Assembly: GCA_028716725.1 (NCBI GenBank) | Contig: JAQUPG010000014.1 | Coordinates: 1 to 41,723 of the forward strand | Origin: Patescibacteria group bacterium | GTDB taxonomy: Bacteria > Patescibacteriota > Patescibacteriia > Patescibacteriales > JAQTRU01 | DNA: 41,723 nt | Direction: 5' to 3' | In this document: in pieces, positions 1 to 11,814 of the stretch | How the letters are laid out: every line of letters starts with the position of its first letter | How positions within the stretch are numbered: the stretch's first letter is position 1 | Program-made: the position numbers and the translations under genes | The notes under the pieces: model-generated | What the model saw: the letters and a program-made list of their open reading frames with translations, nothing else | The model's database searches: none | Told to the model about the DNA's origin: nothing

Positions 1-462
1 ATAAACGCCGGTCTGTCCGTTTCCCGCGTCGGTTCTTCGGCCCAGATTAAGGCCATGAAAAAAGTTGCCGGTAAAATGCGTTTGGAAGCGGCCCAATCCA
101 GGGAGCTTGAAGCTTTTGCCCAGTTCGGCTCGGATTTAGACAAAGAAACAAAAGAAAAACTGGAAAGGGGCCGACGCATGATTGAAGTCTTAAAGCAGGA
201 CCAATACGTGCCCATGCCGGTAGGTCAGCAGGTAGTTATTTTCTTTGCTTTGATTTCCGGATTTTTAGATAATGTGCCGGTAGAAAAGGTCAAAGATTTT
301 GAAGCCGGACTCCTAGAGTATGTCCAGGACGTAAACTCCGATCTGATAAAAGAAATAGAAAAAACCGGAGAACTTACCGAGGCCGAAGATAAAAAATTAC
401 AAAAAATTATAAAAGATTATAAAGATACAGTTGATTATTTGATGAAAGAAGAAAAGAAGTAA
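1..462 (+). CDS. atpA: F1Fo ATP synthase subunit alpha, C-terminal part (truncated at window start)
   Basis: Frame open from base 1: [47 protein letters not shown], typical AtpA C-terminus; followed by atpG. Confidence 0.97.
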   Translation: MNAGLSVSRVGSSAQIKAMKKVAGKMRLEAAQSRELEAFAQFGSDLDKETKEKLERGRRMIEVLKQDQYVPMPVGQQVVIFFALISGFLDNVPVEKVKDFEAGLLEYVQDVNSDLIKEIEKTGELTEAEDKKLQKIIKDYKDTVDYLMKEEKK

Positions 463-471
463 AATCCGGAA

Positions 472-597
472 AAATAACCAATAATCAAATTTCAAACAAT
501 ATTCAATAACTAAATTCTAATACCCAAACATTTTTATTAATTGATTATTGAATATTGATATTTGTTTGGTTATTGTTTCTTGATTGTTGATTATTAT
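472..597. repeat. AT-rich inverted pair of ~7-bp-period repeats between atpA and atpG
   Basis: Left arm ccaataatcaaatttcaaacaatattcaataa; right arm ttgattattgaatattgatatttgtttggttattg. Confidence 0.7.
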
Positions 598-603
598 CGC
601 TTT

Positions 604-1578
604 ATGGCTAAAACAAAAGAAATCCAAAGAAGAATAAAATCCATAGGGAATACGAAAAAGATTACCCGGGCTATGGAAATGGTAGCGGCCTCAAAGATGA
701 AAAAGGCGGTAGAGTCGGTTTTGCGCACCCGGACTTACGCTAATTTGAGCTGGACCACGATTTTAAACCTTTCCGCCGCCATTAATTCGGGCAAAAACCT
801 TCACCCGCTCCTATCCAGCCGTAAAGAAATAAAAAGGGTAGGCATAGTTTTATTTTCTTCAAACCGCGGCCTTTGCGGAGGATTTAATTCCGCTGTTGTC
901 AGTAAAGCGGTTGATTCGGCGAAGAAGCATGATAAAAACGACAAAGGCGAAAAAATAGAGAATGAATTCATTATAGTCGGGAAAAAGGGCCGTTCGGTTT
1001 ATTCCCGTTTCGGGTATAAGATCACGGCGGCTTTTGAAAAACAGGATACCTGCGCCGAAGTCAGGGAAGTAAGTTCCTTGGCCCGCTTAGTGATTGATGA
1101 TTTTTTAGCCGGCAAATACGATAAAATTATGGTGGCTTATTCGGATTTTGTCAGCGCGGCCAAGCAGGTGCCGCGGGTTAAGCAGCTTCTGCCCATAGAT
1201 ATATCGGTTCATGAAGAATTTTTAGGGGTGGTCGGGGGAGACACCAGGATTGGAGCGGATAGGCAGTATCTTAAAGGCAAAGAAGATAAATATTTGCATG
1301 ATGAAAAGAAAAATAGTTATGTTTTTACCTATGAGCCGACGCCGGAAGAAGTTTTAAATGAGATGCTGCCGCGACTTCTTGAAATTCAGCTTTTTCAGGC
1401 GCTACTGGAGTCGAACGCTTCCGAGCATAGCGCTCGCATGGCGGCTATGCATCAGGCCACGGACGCGGCCGGAGATTTAGTTGATGAACTGACTCTGTTT
1501 TACAATAAAGCGCGGCAGGCCGCGATTACGTCAGAAATCGCCGAAATCAGCGCCGGCGCGAATGCTTTAAAAGGTTAA
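604..1578 (+). CDS. atpG: ATP synthase subunit gamma
   Basis: MAKTKEIQRRIKSIGNTKKITRAMEMVAASKMKKA; ORF starts at 562 but conserved N-terminus starts at ATG 604. Confidence 0.97.
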   Translation: MAKTKEIQRRIKSIGNTKKITRAMEMVAASKMKKAVESVLRTRTYANLSWTTILNLSAAINSGKNLHPLLSSRKEIKRVGIVLFSSNRGLCGGFNSAVVSKAVDSAKKHDKNDKGEKIENEFIIVGKKGRSVYSRFGYKITAAFEKQDTCAEVREVSSLARLVIDDFLAGKYDKIMVAYSDFVSAAKQVPRVKQLLPIDISVHEEFLGVVGGDTRIGADRQYLKGKEDKYLHDEKKNSYVFTYEPTPEEVLNEMLPRLLEIQLFQALLESNASEHSARMAAMHQATDAAGDLVDELTLFYNKARQAAITSEIAEISAGANALKG

Positions 1579-1579
1579 A

Positions 1580-1715
1580 AACGCCCTCCTTCAAAAGGAG
1601 GGGTAGGGGAGGTTAAAGCTAATTTAATTTAACCCCCTTAATCCCCCTTTCGAAGGGGGATAGAAAAGAAGATTCCCGCCTGCGCGGGAATGACGGGACG
1701 GGCGGGAATGACGGA
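1580..1715. repeat. GC-rich palindromic repeats (CCCTCCTTNNAAGGAGGG / CCCCCTTTCGAAGGGGG / CCCGCCTGCGCGGG types)
   Basis: cctccttcaaaaggagg; ccccctttcgaaggggg; attcccgcctgcgcgggaat; related copies near 13696, 14920 and 36014. Confidence 0.75.
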
Positions 1716-1744
1716 TTAAGTTGCGCTTTGTTAATTAAAAAATA

Positions 1745-1777
1745 AAATAAAAAAAGCCACCTCGTAGGTGAGGTGGC
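1745..1777 (-). terminator. Rho-independent terminator of the minus-strand membrane-protein gene
   Basis: GCCACCTCacctacGAGGTGGC followed by T-run on - strand. Confidence 0.85.
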
Positions 1778-1803
1778 AAATGCGATTAAAGTGTGAGATT
1801 TAT

Positions 1804-2205
1804 TTATTCGATAAGGAAAAAGGAGGTATAGCCGGTGGAGCCGGAATGGATGTAATAGATGGTTTTGACGCTCGTAGCCGATTTGATTTTTTCATTGCTC
1901 AAGTTGAGATCAGCAATAAGCGCTGGTTTAGAGATTCCGTTTTTTTCTACCATTACCATCCTGATGGTTGTACCCGAAATAAAGATCGGCTCGCCGACTG
2001 TCCGGATATCCTCGGTGACCCCGACCTTTACAATTGTTTCCCGGAGGAGTTCTCCTTCGAAAAGCGTCTTGTGTACTCCCGCCATTTCCTGGGATTTTGC
2101 CTTATGATCGTCATGGAGAAACATTTCTCCGATTAAGAAGCCAATAGCCATAAGACATATGGCCACAATCGGGAAAGTGAAGGGAGATTTGGTATCATCG
2201 GACAT
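1804..2205 (-). CDS. Small protein with N-terminal transmembrane segment, unknown function
   Basis: MSDDTKSPFTFPIVAICLMAIGFLIGEMFLHDD; SD AAAGGAG 8-9 nt upstream; own terminator; antisense to the atp operon. Confidence 0.75.
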   Translation of the reverse strand: MSDDTKSPFTFPIVAICLMAIGFLIGEMFLHDDHKAKSQEMAGVHKTLFEGELLRETIVKVGVTEDIRTVGEPIFISGTTIRMVMVEKNGISKPALIADLNLSNEKIKSATSVKTIYYIHSGSTGYTSFFLIE

Positions 2206-2362
2206 CGCGGGGCTCCTTTGCTAAATAGGTTTTAAAAAATGGACAAAAATATAGGATTATTATTAATAATAACTATAGTTTATTAATAAAATAATATATC
2301 ATATAATAAATAAGTTGTCAATCCTTAAAAATTAAAGGTAAAAAATAGAAAATCAAAGATAG

Positions 2363-3799
<1,437 letters not shown>

Positions 3800-3822
3800 C
3801 AAGAAAGAAATTAAAAAGCATC

Positions 3823-4293
3823 ATGGCAAATAATGTTCCGACAAAGAAAGAAAGATTTAAATTAATTCCCTCTGTTTACGTATTTTTTGTCAAGAAAAAT
3901 AGAATTTTACTGTTGCGTCGTTTCCGGACGGGTTTTGAAGACGGAAAGTATGGTTTGCCGGCTGGTCATGCCGATGGTGGAGAAACCATGAAAGAGGCCA
4001 TAAGCAGGGAAACCAAAGAAGAAGTAGGGATTAGAATAAATAATAATGACCTTGAATTAGTCTTAACCATGCATCGTTGGTGCGGCGATCACGAGAGAAT
4101 AGATTTATTTTTTACGATAAAAAGCTGGGAGGGTGAAGTTAAAAATATAGAGTTGAATAAATGCGATGATTTGTCGTGGTTTCCGCTAAATCAATTACCC
4201 GAAAATACCATTCCATATATTCGAGCGGCCATCGGCTGCTATTTAAAAGGAATAAAATATTGCGAGTTTGGATGGGATAGTAAACAAATCTAA
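3823..4293 (+). CDS. NUDIX hydrolase
   Basis: Nudix box GHADGGETMKEAISRETKEEVGI. Confidence 0.95.
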   Translation: MANNVPTKKERFKLIPSVYVFFVKKNRILLLRRFRTGFEDGKYGLPAGHADGGETMKEAISRETKEEVGIRINNNDLELVLTMHRWCGDHERIDLFFTIKSWEGEVKNIELNKCDDLSWFPLNQLPENTIPYIRAAIGCYLKGIKYCEFGWDSKQI

Positions 4294-4397
4294 AATTTGC
4301 GGCACTTGCTTTATTCTTAAAATACTTAAAAATTATCGAAATATTCGCCTTGATAGTTTAACTTTAAAGGTTTAAAAAGATATAAACGTGTTGAAGT

Positions 4398-4841
4398 ATG
4401 TATGAGAGCGATAAAACAATAAAATTTGAAGTTGTTACGCCGGAAAGGGTAGTCTTAAAAGAGTTTATCCACCAGGTGACGGTTCCGACCAGGGCTGGGG
4501 AGATTACGGTCCTGCCCAACCATGAACCTTTAATCTCGGTTTTAAAGCCGGGCGTGATTGAATTAAAAAAAGAAAACGGAGACATGGAAATAATGTCGGT
4601 CTCCGGCGGATTTATTGAAGTTTTAAAAAACAAAGTGGTAATTTTAGCTGATACGGCCGAGCGGGCCGAAGAGCTTGATTTAAGAAGAGCCGAAGAAGCC
4701 AGGGAGAGGGCGGCAAAGATAAAAGACGAAACCAGGCATGAAGACGCCGAGAGCTTCGCCGCGATTACGGCCCAACTTGATAAAGAGCTGGCCAGGACAA
4801 AAGCAATAAGCCGGTGGAAGAAAATAAAGAAAATGAACTAA
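4398..4841 (+). CDS. atpC: ATP synthase subunit epsilon
   Basis: IKFEVVTPERVVLKEFIHQVTVPTRAGEITVLPNHEPLISVLKPG. Confidence 0.95.
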   Translation: MYESDKTIKFEVVTPERVVLKEFIHQVTVPTRAGEITVLPNHEPLISVLKPGVIELKKENGDMEIMSVSGGFIEVLKNKVVILADTAERAEELDLRRAEEARERAAKIKDETRHEDAESFAAITAQLDKELARTKAISRWKKIKKMN

Positions 4842-4866
4842 TAAAGGGTGAAATTATATATAAAAA

Positions 4867-4896
4867 ACGGTCCCGAAGCCTCGGGATCGTTTTTAG
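4867..4896 (+). terminator. Rho-independent terminator of atp operon
   Basis: acggtcccgaagcctcgggatcgttttt. Confidence 0.85.
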
Positions 4897-4923
4897 TCGT
4901 TTCAGGGGTCAATTTTAGGGGGC

Positions 4924-4951
4924 TTGACAAACTAAAAAAAAGTGATAAAAT
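4924..4951 (+). promoter_or_regulatory. Sigma70-like promoter of groESL
   Basis: TTGACA (4924) - 16 nt - TAAAAT (4946). Confidence 0.7.
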
Positions 4952-4962
4952 ATTTATGAGAT

Positions 4963-4989
4963 TTAGCACTCTTTAGTCTAAAGTGCTAA
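4963..4989 (+). promoter_or_regulatory. CIRCE operator (HrcA binding site)
   Basis: TTAGCACTC-N9-AAGTGCTAA versus consensus TTAGCACTC-N9-GAGTGCTAA; located just upstream of groES. Confidence 0.93.
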
Positions 4990-5070
4990 TTTACTAAAAA
5001 ATTAATATTTCCGTCTGATGATTTCAAATTTTATAAAATGAAATTGTCGGCAGGAGGAAAAAAGTTTCAT

Positions 5071-5348
5071 ATGATAAAACCAATCCATGACAATGTTGTC
5101 ATTAAACCGATTGCGGAAAACGAGACAACCAAGTCCGGCATCGTTCTGCCTGACACGGTGGATAAGGAAAAGCCGGAAAAAGGAGAAGTTTTGGCCGTGG
5201 GTGAAGGTAAGCTCCTGGATAACGGCCAAACAGCAAGAATGTCCGTAAAGGTCGGGGACAAAGTTATGTTTAAAAAATATTCTCCGGACGAAATAAAAGT
5301 TGACGGAGAGGAATATCTGGTTATAAGCGAAAGCGATATAATAGCAAT

Positions 5349-5361
<13 letters not shown>
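5071..5361 (+). CDS. groES: Co-chaperonin GroES
   Basis: MIKPIHDNVVIKPIAENETTKSGIVLPDTVDKEKPEKGEVLAVGEG; SD aggagg upstream; supplied ORF start 5038 is probably too early. Confidence 0.97.
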
Positions 5362-7073
<1,712 letters not shown>

Positions 7074-7100
7074 TTAAAATAATATGGTATAAAGGTAAAA

Positions 7101-7126
7101 AGTCCCGCTAGGTAGCGGGGCTTTTG
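7101..7126 (+). terminator. Rho-independent terminator after groEL
   Basis: agtcccgctaggtagcggggctttt. Confidence 0.8.
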
Positions 7127-7193
7127 TTATGGTTTTTTTTGTGATAAAATAATGGTAATAGGAAAATAATATATAACATATAACCCCAAACTT

Positions 7194-9677
7194 ATGTCAA
7201 AATTAAAAATCATTTTAAGGCTGGCAACTATTTTTGCTTTGGCCTTAACTTTAGACTTGGGTATAGCTTTAGCCCAAGACGAACCGGCTCAAGACGAATC
7301 AGCGGTGATTGAAGAAGTATTTACTGATGAACTAGAAGCGCCGGTGGTTGAGTCAGCGGCGGCGACCGAGGATAATGATTTAAGCGCGGAAATTTTAGGC
7401 GTGTCCGAGCCGACGTTATTGCCGAGCTCCCCGTTTTATTTCTTTAAAGAAATCGGGCGGGCTGTAAGCAATACTTTTACATTTTCGGCCGAGAAAAAAG
7501 CCGAGAAAAGACTAAACCAGGCGGCCGAGCGTTTGGCTGAAGCTAAGGCAATGCTTTCCGAAACTAACTCGGAAGACAGCAGCCAGAATAAAAAAATAGC
7601 TAATAGCTTAATAAAATATCAGAAAGATATAGATAAAGCTCAAGCCAGCATAAATAGCGTAAAAAAAGATTCGGACGCTTATAATAATTTAATGGCTAAA
7701 GCCGTGGACAAATATTCGGCTTTTGCCAAGGTTATGGCCGCGGACGAGGATTTGGCTTTAGATATTGATAAAGATATCGTCCGGGAAATATATAAAAGTA
7801 AAGAAGGGGTTTTGGATAATTTAGCCGGCGTAATAGAAAATTTGCCCGATCCGGCTAAGTTAGAAGAAGTTTTGCAAAATCAGCCGGGCTCTGATTTTAA
7901 GGAATTCAGGAACCTGGAGGTTCTTGGCCAGTTGGCGGACAAACTCCCGGAAAATGCAGCCGGAGCTGTCATGCAAGCGCAAGAGAGAATAAGGGCGAAG
8001 ATGGAAGAGAAATTAGCTAAGGCGACCGAAGGCAAAACCGGGGAGGATTTTGCCAATTATGTTATTGCCCTAAAGGGCGATCAGGCCGAGCATATGGCGA
8101 TTTTGGATGAGTTGGCGAAAAGCGAAGATTTGCCGGATGAGGTCGTAGACGGTTTTAGAAAAGCTAAAGACGCGGCGGCCATTAATTTTTCCAAAAAAAT
8201 GATAAACCATCCGGCGGCCGACCAGATGATGGAAGAAATCGCTTCCGGGGATATTGATAAACTGCGCGTTTTAGAGGATATGGCCGACGCTTTACCGGAT
8301 TATAGCGAAGTCAAGAGCGAACTGGAAGCGGCGCGGCAGAAGGGAATTGACCGGGCGGTTGAAAAGATGAGCCAGATAAATTCGGTTGATGATAAAATAA
8401 ACTTTTTAATTAAAGACGGCGTGCCGGATGCCAAGAGTTTCGTTATTTTAGACCAGCTGCAAGCCGAGTTTACTCCTGAACAGCAGGAAGAGGTAAAAGC
8501 GGTCAGGAATAAAGCTTTTCAGATTTTTTCCGATATTGTTGACAATGCGGAAAATAGCGATAAATTATTGGAAAGATTATCAACAGACAGCCCTAAGGAC
8601 GTGGGGTTGATTGCGGTTATCAGGCAAAACCTGCCTGCAGGTATGGCTCCAAAATTTGAGCAATTGGTTAATAAGCAATTAGAAAAGGTGGAAGAGCGTT
8701 TAATGAACGAAGAGAATGTTGAAAAATTAATTAGTTTAAGGGCGGAAATGGATTCTTCGCCAGAGGCCCAGGCCATGATGAATAGTGTCAGACCGGGGCT
8801 AATGGACAAGATAAACAAGGAGCAGATGAGCAGGGTTTCCCAGGCATTCGAGAATGCGGCTGGTCCGAGCCGGGTAGTGGAAATTGCCAATAAATATAAT
8901 GAAATTTTAGAAAAATATCCGCAAGTGGCGGAAAACATAAATAAGATTAATCCGGGCCTGGTAAAAAATTTAATTGAAGTCCAGGCTAAAAAAATAGAAG
9001 AGGGGATTAGTCAGATTAGCGATCCGGCGCAAATGCAGGCAACTTTGGAAAAAATGGAAGCGGTAGGCATGGAAAAATTTAAGGATCAAATCGGGACAGC
9101 CGCTAAGGAAAAAATAACCAATCAAATTATCAATCGACAGAAAGAGGTGGAGAAAAATAAATTTATGGAACAAATGAGGCAGGAAACCGGCGGTGAATTA
9201 AACCAAGCGGAAATGGAAAAAATGTTTAATGAAAATGTCGGCAGTTTAATTGAGTCATCAGGGGGCCGGCCGAATGCGGGGGTTAAACAGGAAATAGAGA
9301 AAGTAATAAGAGAGAAAGTAGAAACGACCATCAGGGAACAAAAGATGCAGGCGGAAATACAAAAGCAGATGCCGGGGGGCATTCCTGCTGGCGGGCAGAT
9401 ACAGGAAAGGACTGAAAGCCAGATAAGAGAGGGTTTGCCGCCGAAAGAGATTAATGCCCCGCTTCCCTTAAAAGAAATTAACGCGATAAGAGACGAGGCC
9501 GGGCAGGGAGCGGCTGGCCAGATGCAGACTCCTCCCAGCGCCGGGGAAATAGAAAGAATAAGGCAGCAGCAGATGCAGCAGCAGATCCCTCAAAGTATGG
9601 GACCGACACCGGAGCAGATTAAGCAAATGCAACCAGGGATGACACAGCCGGCGCCCATACAACAGATGCCAAGATAA
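7194..9677 (+). CDS. Large secreted/anchored protein, helical, DUF5667-like N-terminal region
   Basis: Signal-peptide-like MSKLKIILRLATIFALALTLDLGIALAQ; LPSSPFYFFKEIGRAVSNTFTFSAEKKAEKRLNQAAERLAEAKAM; Gln/Met/Pro-rich C-terminus. Confidence 0.75.
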   Translation: MSKLKIILRLATIFALALTLDLGIALAQDEPAQDESAVIEEVFTDELEAPVVESAAATEDNDLSAEILGVSEPTLLPSSPFYFFKEIGRAVSNTFTFSAEKKAEKRLNQAAERLAEAKAMLSETNSEDSSQNKKIANSLIKYQKDIDKAQASINSVKKDSDAYNNLMAKAVDKYSAFAKVMAADEDLALDIDKDIVREIYKSKEGVLDNLAGVIENLPDPAKLEEVLQNQPGSDFKEFRNLEVLGQLADKLPENAAGAVMQAQERIRAKMEEKLAKATEGKTGEDFANYVIALKGDQAEHMAILDELAKSEDLPDEVVDGFRKAKDAAAINFSKKMINHPAADQMMEEIASGDIDKLRVLEDMADALPDYSEVKSELEAARQKGIDRAVEKMSQINSVDDKINFLIKDGVPDAKSFVILDQLQAEFTPEQQEEVKAVRNKAFQIFSDIVDNAENSDKLLERLSTDSPKDVGLIAVIRQNLPAGMAPKFEQLVNKQLEKVEERLMNEENVEKLISLRAEMDSSPEAQAMMNSVRPGLMDKINKEQMSRVSQAFENAAGPSRVVEIANKYNEILEKYPQVAENINKINPGLVKNLIEVQAKKIEEGISQISDPAQMQATLEKMEAVGMEKFKDQIGTAAKEKITNQIINRQKEVEKNKFMEQMRQETGGELNQAEMEKMFNENVGSLIESSGGRPNAGVKQEIEKVIREKVETTIREQKMQAEIQKQMPGGIPAGGQIQERTESQIREGLPPKEINAPLPLKEINAIRDEAGQGAAGQMQTPPSAGEIERIRQQQMQQQIPQSMGPTPEQIKQMQPGMTQPAPIQQMPR

Positions 9678-9688
9678 AATTTAGAAAT

Positions 9689-9730
9689 AAAAAAAGTAGG
9701 GACAGCTCGCGAGCTGTCCCTACTTTTTTT
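9689..9730. terminator. Bidirectional terminator between convergent genes
   Basis: AAAAAAAGTAGGGACAGCTCGCGAGCTGTCCCTACTTTTTTT. Confidence 0.92.
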
Positions 9731-9737
9731 ATTTAAT

Positions 9738-10607
9738 TTAAGTTAATCTGGCTAAATTAGAGAAGCAAAAAAAGTAAATATAGGAGATGGAGAAAAGGAG
9801 CAAAACGGCTAAGGCGAAATTTAGATACCTTATTAATCCGAGCAAATTATATTGTGCAAAAAAGTTGTTCAGCTGGTTTGGAGCGGCATTTTCCGAGTAA
9901 TCCGTCTCGTAATAATTAGTTGGCCTTAAAAAGGAGGAGGAGAAAGTTAATTCATTGCTGATAGAATGGGTTAAAAATTTTTCCTGGGGTGCCGCATTTA
10001 AAGACGAGGGCAGAGAGAAGGGGGAATTTAAGCTATAGTCAATAAAATAATTTTTCAATTCCTCGCCGGCTACCTGCGGCCGGGAAACGCCCAAAGGCGG
10101 GGCGCCGAAAGTTTGCACAACTAAAGTCGTATTCTGGCCGTCAAAGTTTCCCTGAGCGACCGCCACCCCGATTTCTTTATAATAAGAGTTTAAAATATTT
10201 TTTTTATGGGTGGGCGACGCCAGCCAGGCGTCCAGAATTCCTTCGCTCGTAATAAAATCAACGGCCAAATTTTCTCCGACGTACGAATATTTGTAACCGG
10301 CTTCTTTTATCCATTCAGAGAATTTTTTTTCGCCGATATTATGCTGGAACTGGCCGCTTGCTAAGATCGCCTGCGCTTTATTTTCAGCGGCCCGAGAAAG
10401 GAGACCGTTAGGAGTTAAGATATTTAGGCCGTCTTCAATTCTTTTCTCATTAGTCAGCTCAATAATTCTTCCCGGAGTTATGGCGGAAAGATAAGCGGTC
10501 TTTGGCCACAAAAAAATCCCTATAAGAATTATTAATAGAGATCCTAAATATTTAAAATAATAGATTTTTTCCCAATAAAATAAAGGGCTTTTGTTTTTAT
10601 TCAGCAT
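9738..10607 (-). CDS. CAP/SCP (YkwD-like) domain membrane-associated protein
   Basis: ITPGRIIELTNEKRIEDGLNILTPNGLLSRAAENKAQ...GENLAVDFITSEGILDAWLASPTHKKNILNSYYKEIGVAVAQG. Confidence 0.92.
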   Translation of the reverse strand: MLNKNKSPLFYWEKIYYFKYLGSLLIILIGIFLWPKTAYLSAITPGRIIELTNEKRIEDGLNILTPNGLLSRAAENKAQAILASGQFQHNIGEKKFSEWIKEAGYKYSYVGENLAVDFITSEGILDAWLASPTHKKNILNSYYKEIGVAVAQGNFDGQNTTLVVQTFGAPPLGVSRPQVAGEELKNYFIDYSLNSPFSLPSSLNAAPQEKFLTHSISNELTFSSSFLRPTNYYETDYSENAAPNQLNNFFAQYNLLGLIRYLNFALAVLLLFSISYIYFFCFSNLARLT

Positions 10608-10697
10608 TTTTTATTTTTATCTTTATTTTTGTTTTTGTCAATCCTTTTTAAGCTTATATTATTATTATAGCATAGATAACGGAAAAAAGCAAGCTTC

Positions 10698-10726
10698 TTG
10701 TTATCGGGCTATTCTTGTATTATAAT
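10698..10726 (+). promoter_or_regulatory. Promoter of pcm; predicted leaderless transcript
   Basis: TTGTTA-N17-TATAAT with start ATG only 6 nt after the -10 box. Confidence 0.6.
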
Positions 10727-10732
10727 ATTTCT

Positions 10733-11365
10733 ATGTCTTTGACTGACGATTTAATTGAGATTGGGTATTTAAAAACTCTGGAAATAATAGAGGCCTTTCG
10801 TAAAATTAAAAGGAAAGATTTTTTAGTTTCCGAAGATGAGGCGGAAGCGGAGATTAATGCGCCGGTGGCGATCGGTTTTGGCCAGACTATTTCCCAGCCC
10901 GCGACTGTGGCGTTTATGTTCGAGCTCCTGGAGCCAAAGCGGGGAGAAAAAATTTTAGACGTGGGCAGCGGCTCGGGCTGGACCTCTAGCCTGCTTGCCC
11001 AAATTGTCGGAGAAGAAGGAAAAGTTTACGGGATAGAAAGAATCAGGCAATTAAAAGAGATGGCCGAAAGCAACGCGGACAAATATGATTTTATTAGAAA
11101 TGGCATCGTAAAAATATTCTGTTCGGACGGGACTCTCGGTTTGCCAGATTTGGCTCCTTTTGATAAAATTATTGTAGCCGCCGCGGCGGAGGAAATTCCC
11201 GAGGCCCTGACGAACCAATTAAAAGTCGGCGGCCGTTTAGTTATTCCGGTCGGCAAACAATTTGAATCGCAGGATATGGTGGTTGTTGAGAGAGCGGGTG
11301 AAAATGAGTTTAAGAAAAAAATATTTCCGGGGTTTATTTTTGTGCCCCTCGTAGAAGATAAATAA
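10733..11365 (+). CDS. pcm: Protein-L-isoaspartate O-methyltransferase
   Basis: AFRKIKRKDFLVSEDEAEAEINAPVAIGFGQTISQPATVAFMFELLEPKRGEKILDVGSGSGWTSSLLA. Confidence 0.95.
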   Translation: MSLTDDLIEIGYLKTLEIIEAFRKIKRKDFLVSEDEAEAEINAPVAIGFGQTISQPATVAFMFELLEPKRGEKILDVGSGSGWTSSLLAQIVGEEGKVYGIERIRQLKEMAESNADKYDFIRNGIVKIFCSDGTLGLPDLAPFDKIIVAAAAEEIPEALTNQLKVGGRLVIPVGKQFESQDMVVVERAGENEFKKKIFPGFIFVPLVEDK

Positions 11366-11370
11366 TTTTT

Positions 11371-11814
11371 ATGAAAGAAAAGAAAAAAATTGTCGTAGCT
11401 GTCAGCGGTTATTTTAACCCCTTGCATGTCGGGCATCTGGAAATGATTGAGAGGGCCAGGAAACTGGGCAATCATCTGGTCGCCATAGTTAATAACGACA
11501 GGCAGGTAAAATTAAAAGGCCGGGTGCCTTTTATGAAGCAGGCTGACCGGATGAAGATCGTTAAGTCCTTAAGGGACGTTGACGAAGTTTTTCTGTCAAT
11601 TGATAAAGATAAGTCCGTCTGCGCTTCTTTGGCGAAATTGAAGCCCGATATATTCGCCAAGGGGGGAGACAGAAACGTCGGCAATATTCCGGAAGTGGCC
11701 GTCTGCCGGAAATACAGGATTAAAATAATCGACGGTTTGGGTAAAAAAATCCGCTCCAGTTCAATTTTAATAAAAAATGCCTCCACTAAGAAAAAATATG
11801 CTGGCAAAAATTAA
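11371..11814 (+). CDS. Cytidylyltransferase-like (RfaE2/GCT family) nucleotidyltransferase
   Basis: VAVSGYFNPLHVGHLEMIERARKLGNHLVAIVNND. Confidence 0.9.
   Translation: MKEKKKIVVAVSGYFNPLHVGHLEMIERARKLGNHLVAIVNNDRQVKLKGRVPFMKQADRMKIVKSLRDVDEVFLSIDKDKSVCASLAKLKPDIFAKGGDRNVGNIPEVAVCRKYRIKIIDGLGKKIRSSSILIKNASTKKKYAGKN

Noticed and set aside
1768-2136. Plus-strand ORFs 1768-2136 and 1859-2107
   Set aside because: Overlap the minus-strand TM protein, which has SD, signal-like TM and terminator; no recognisable domain.
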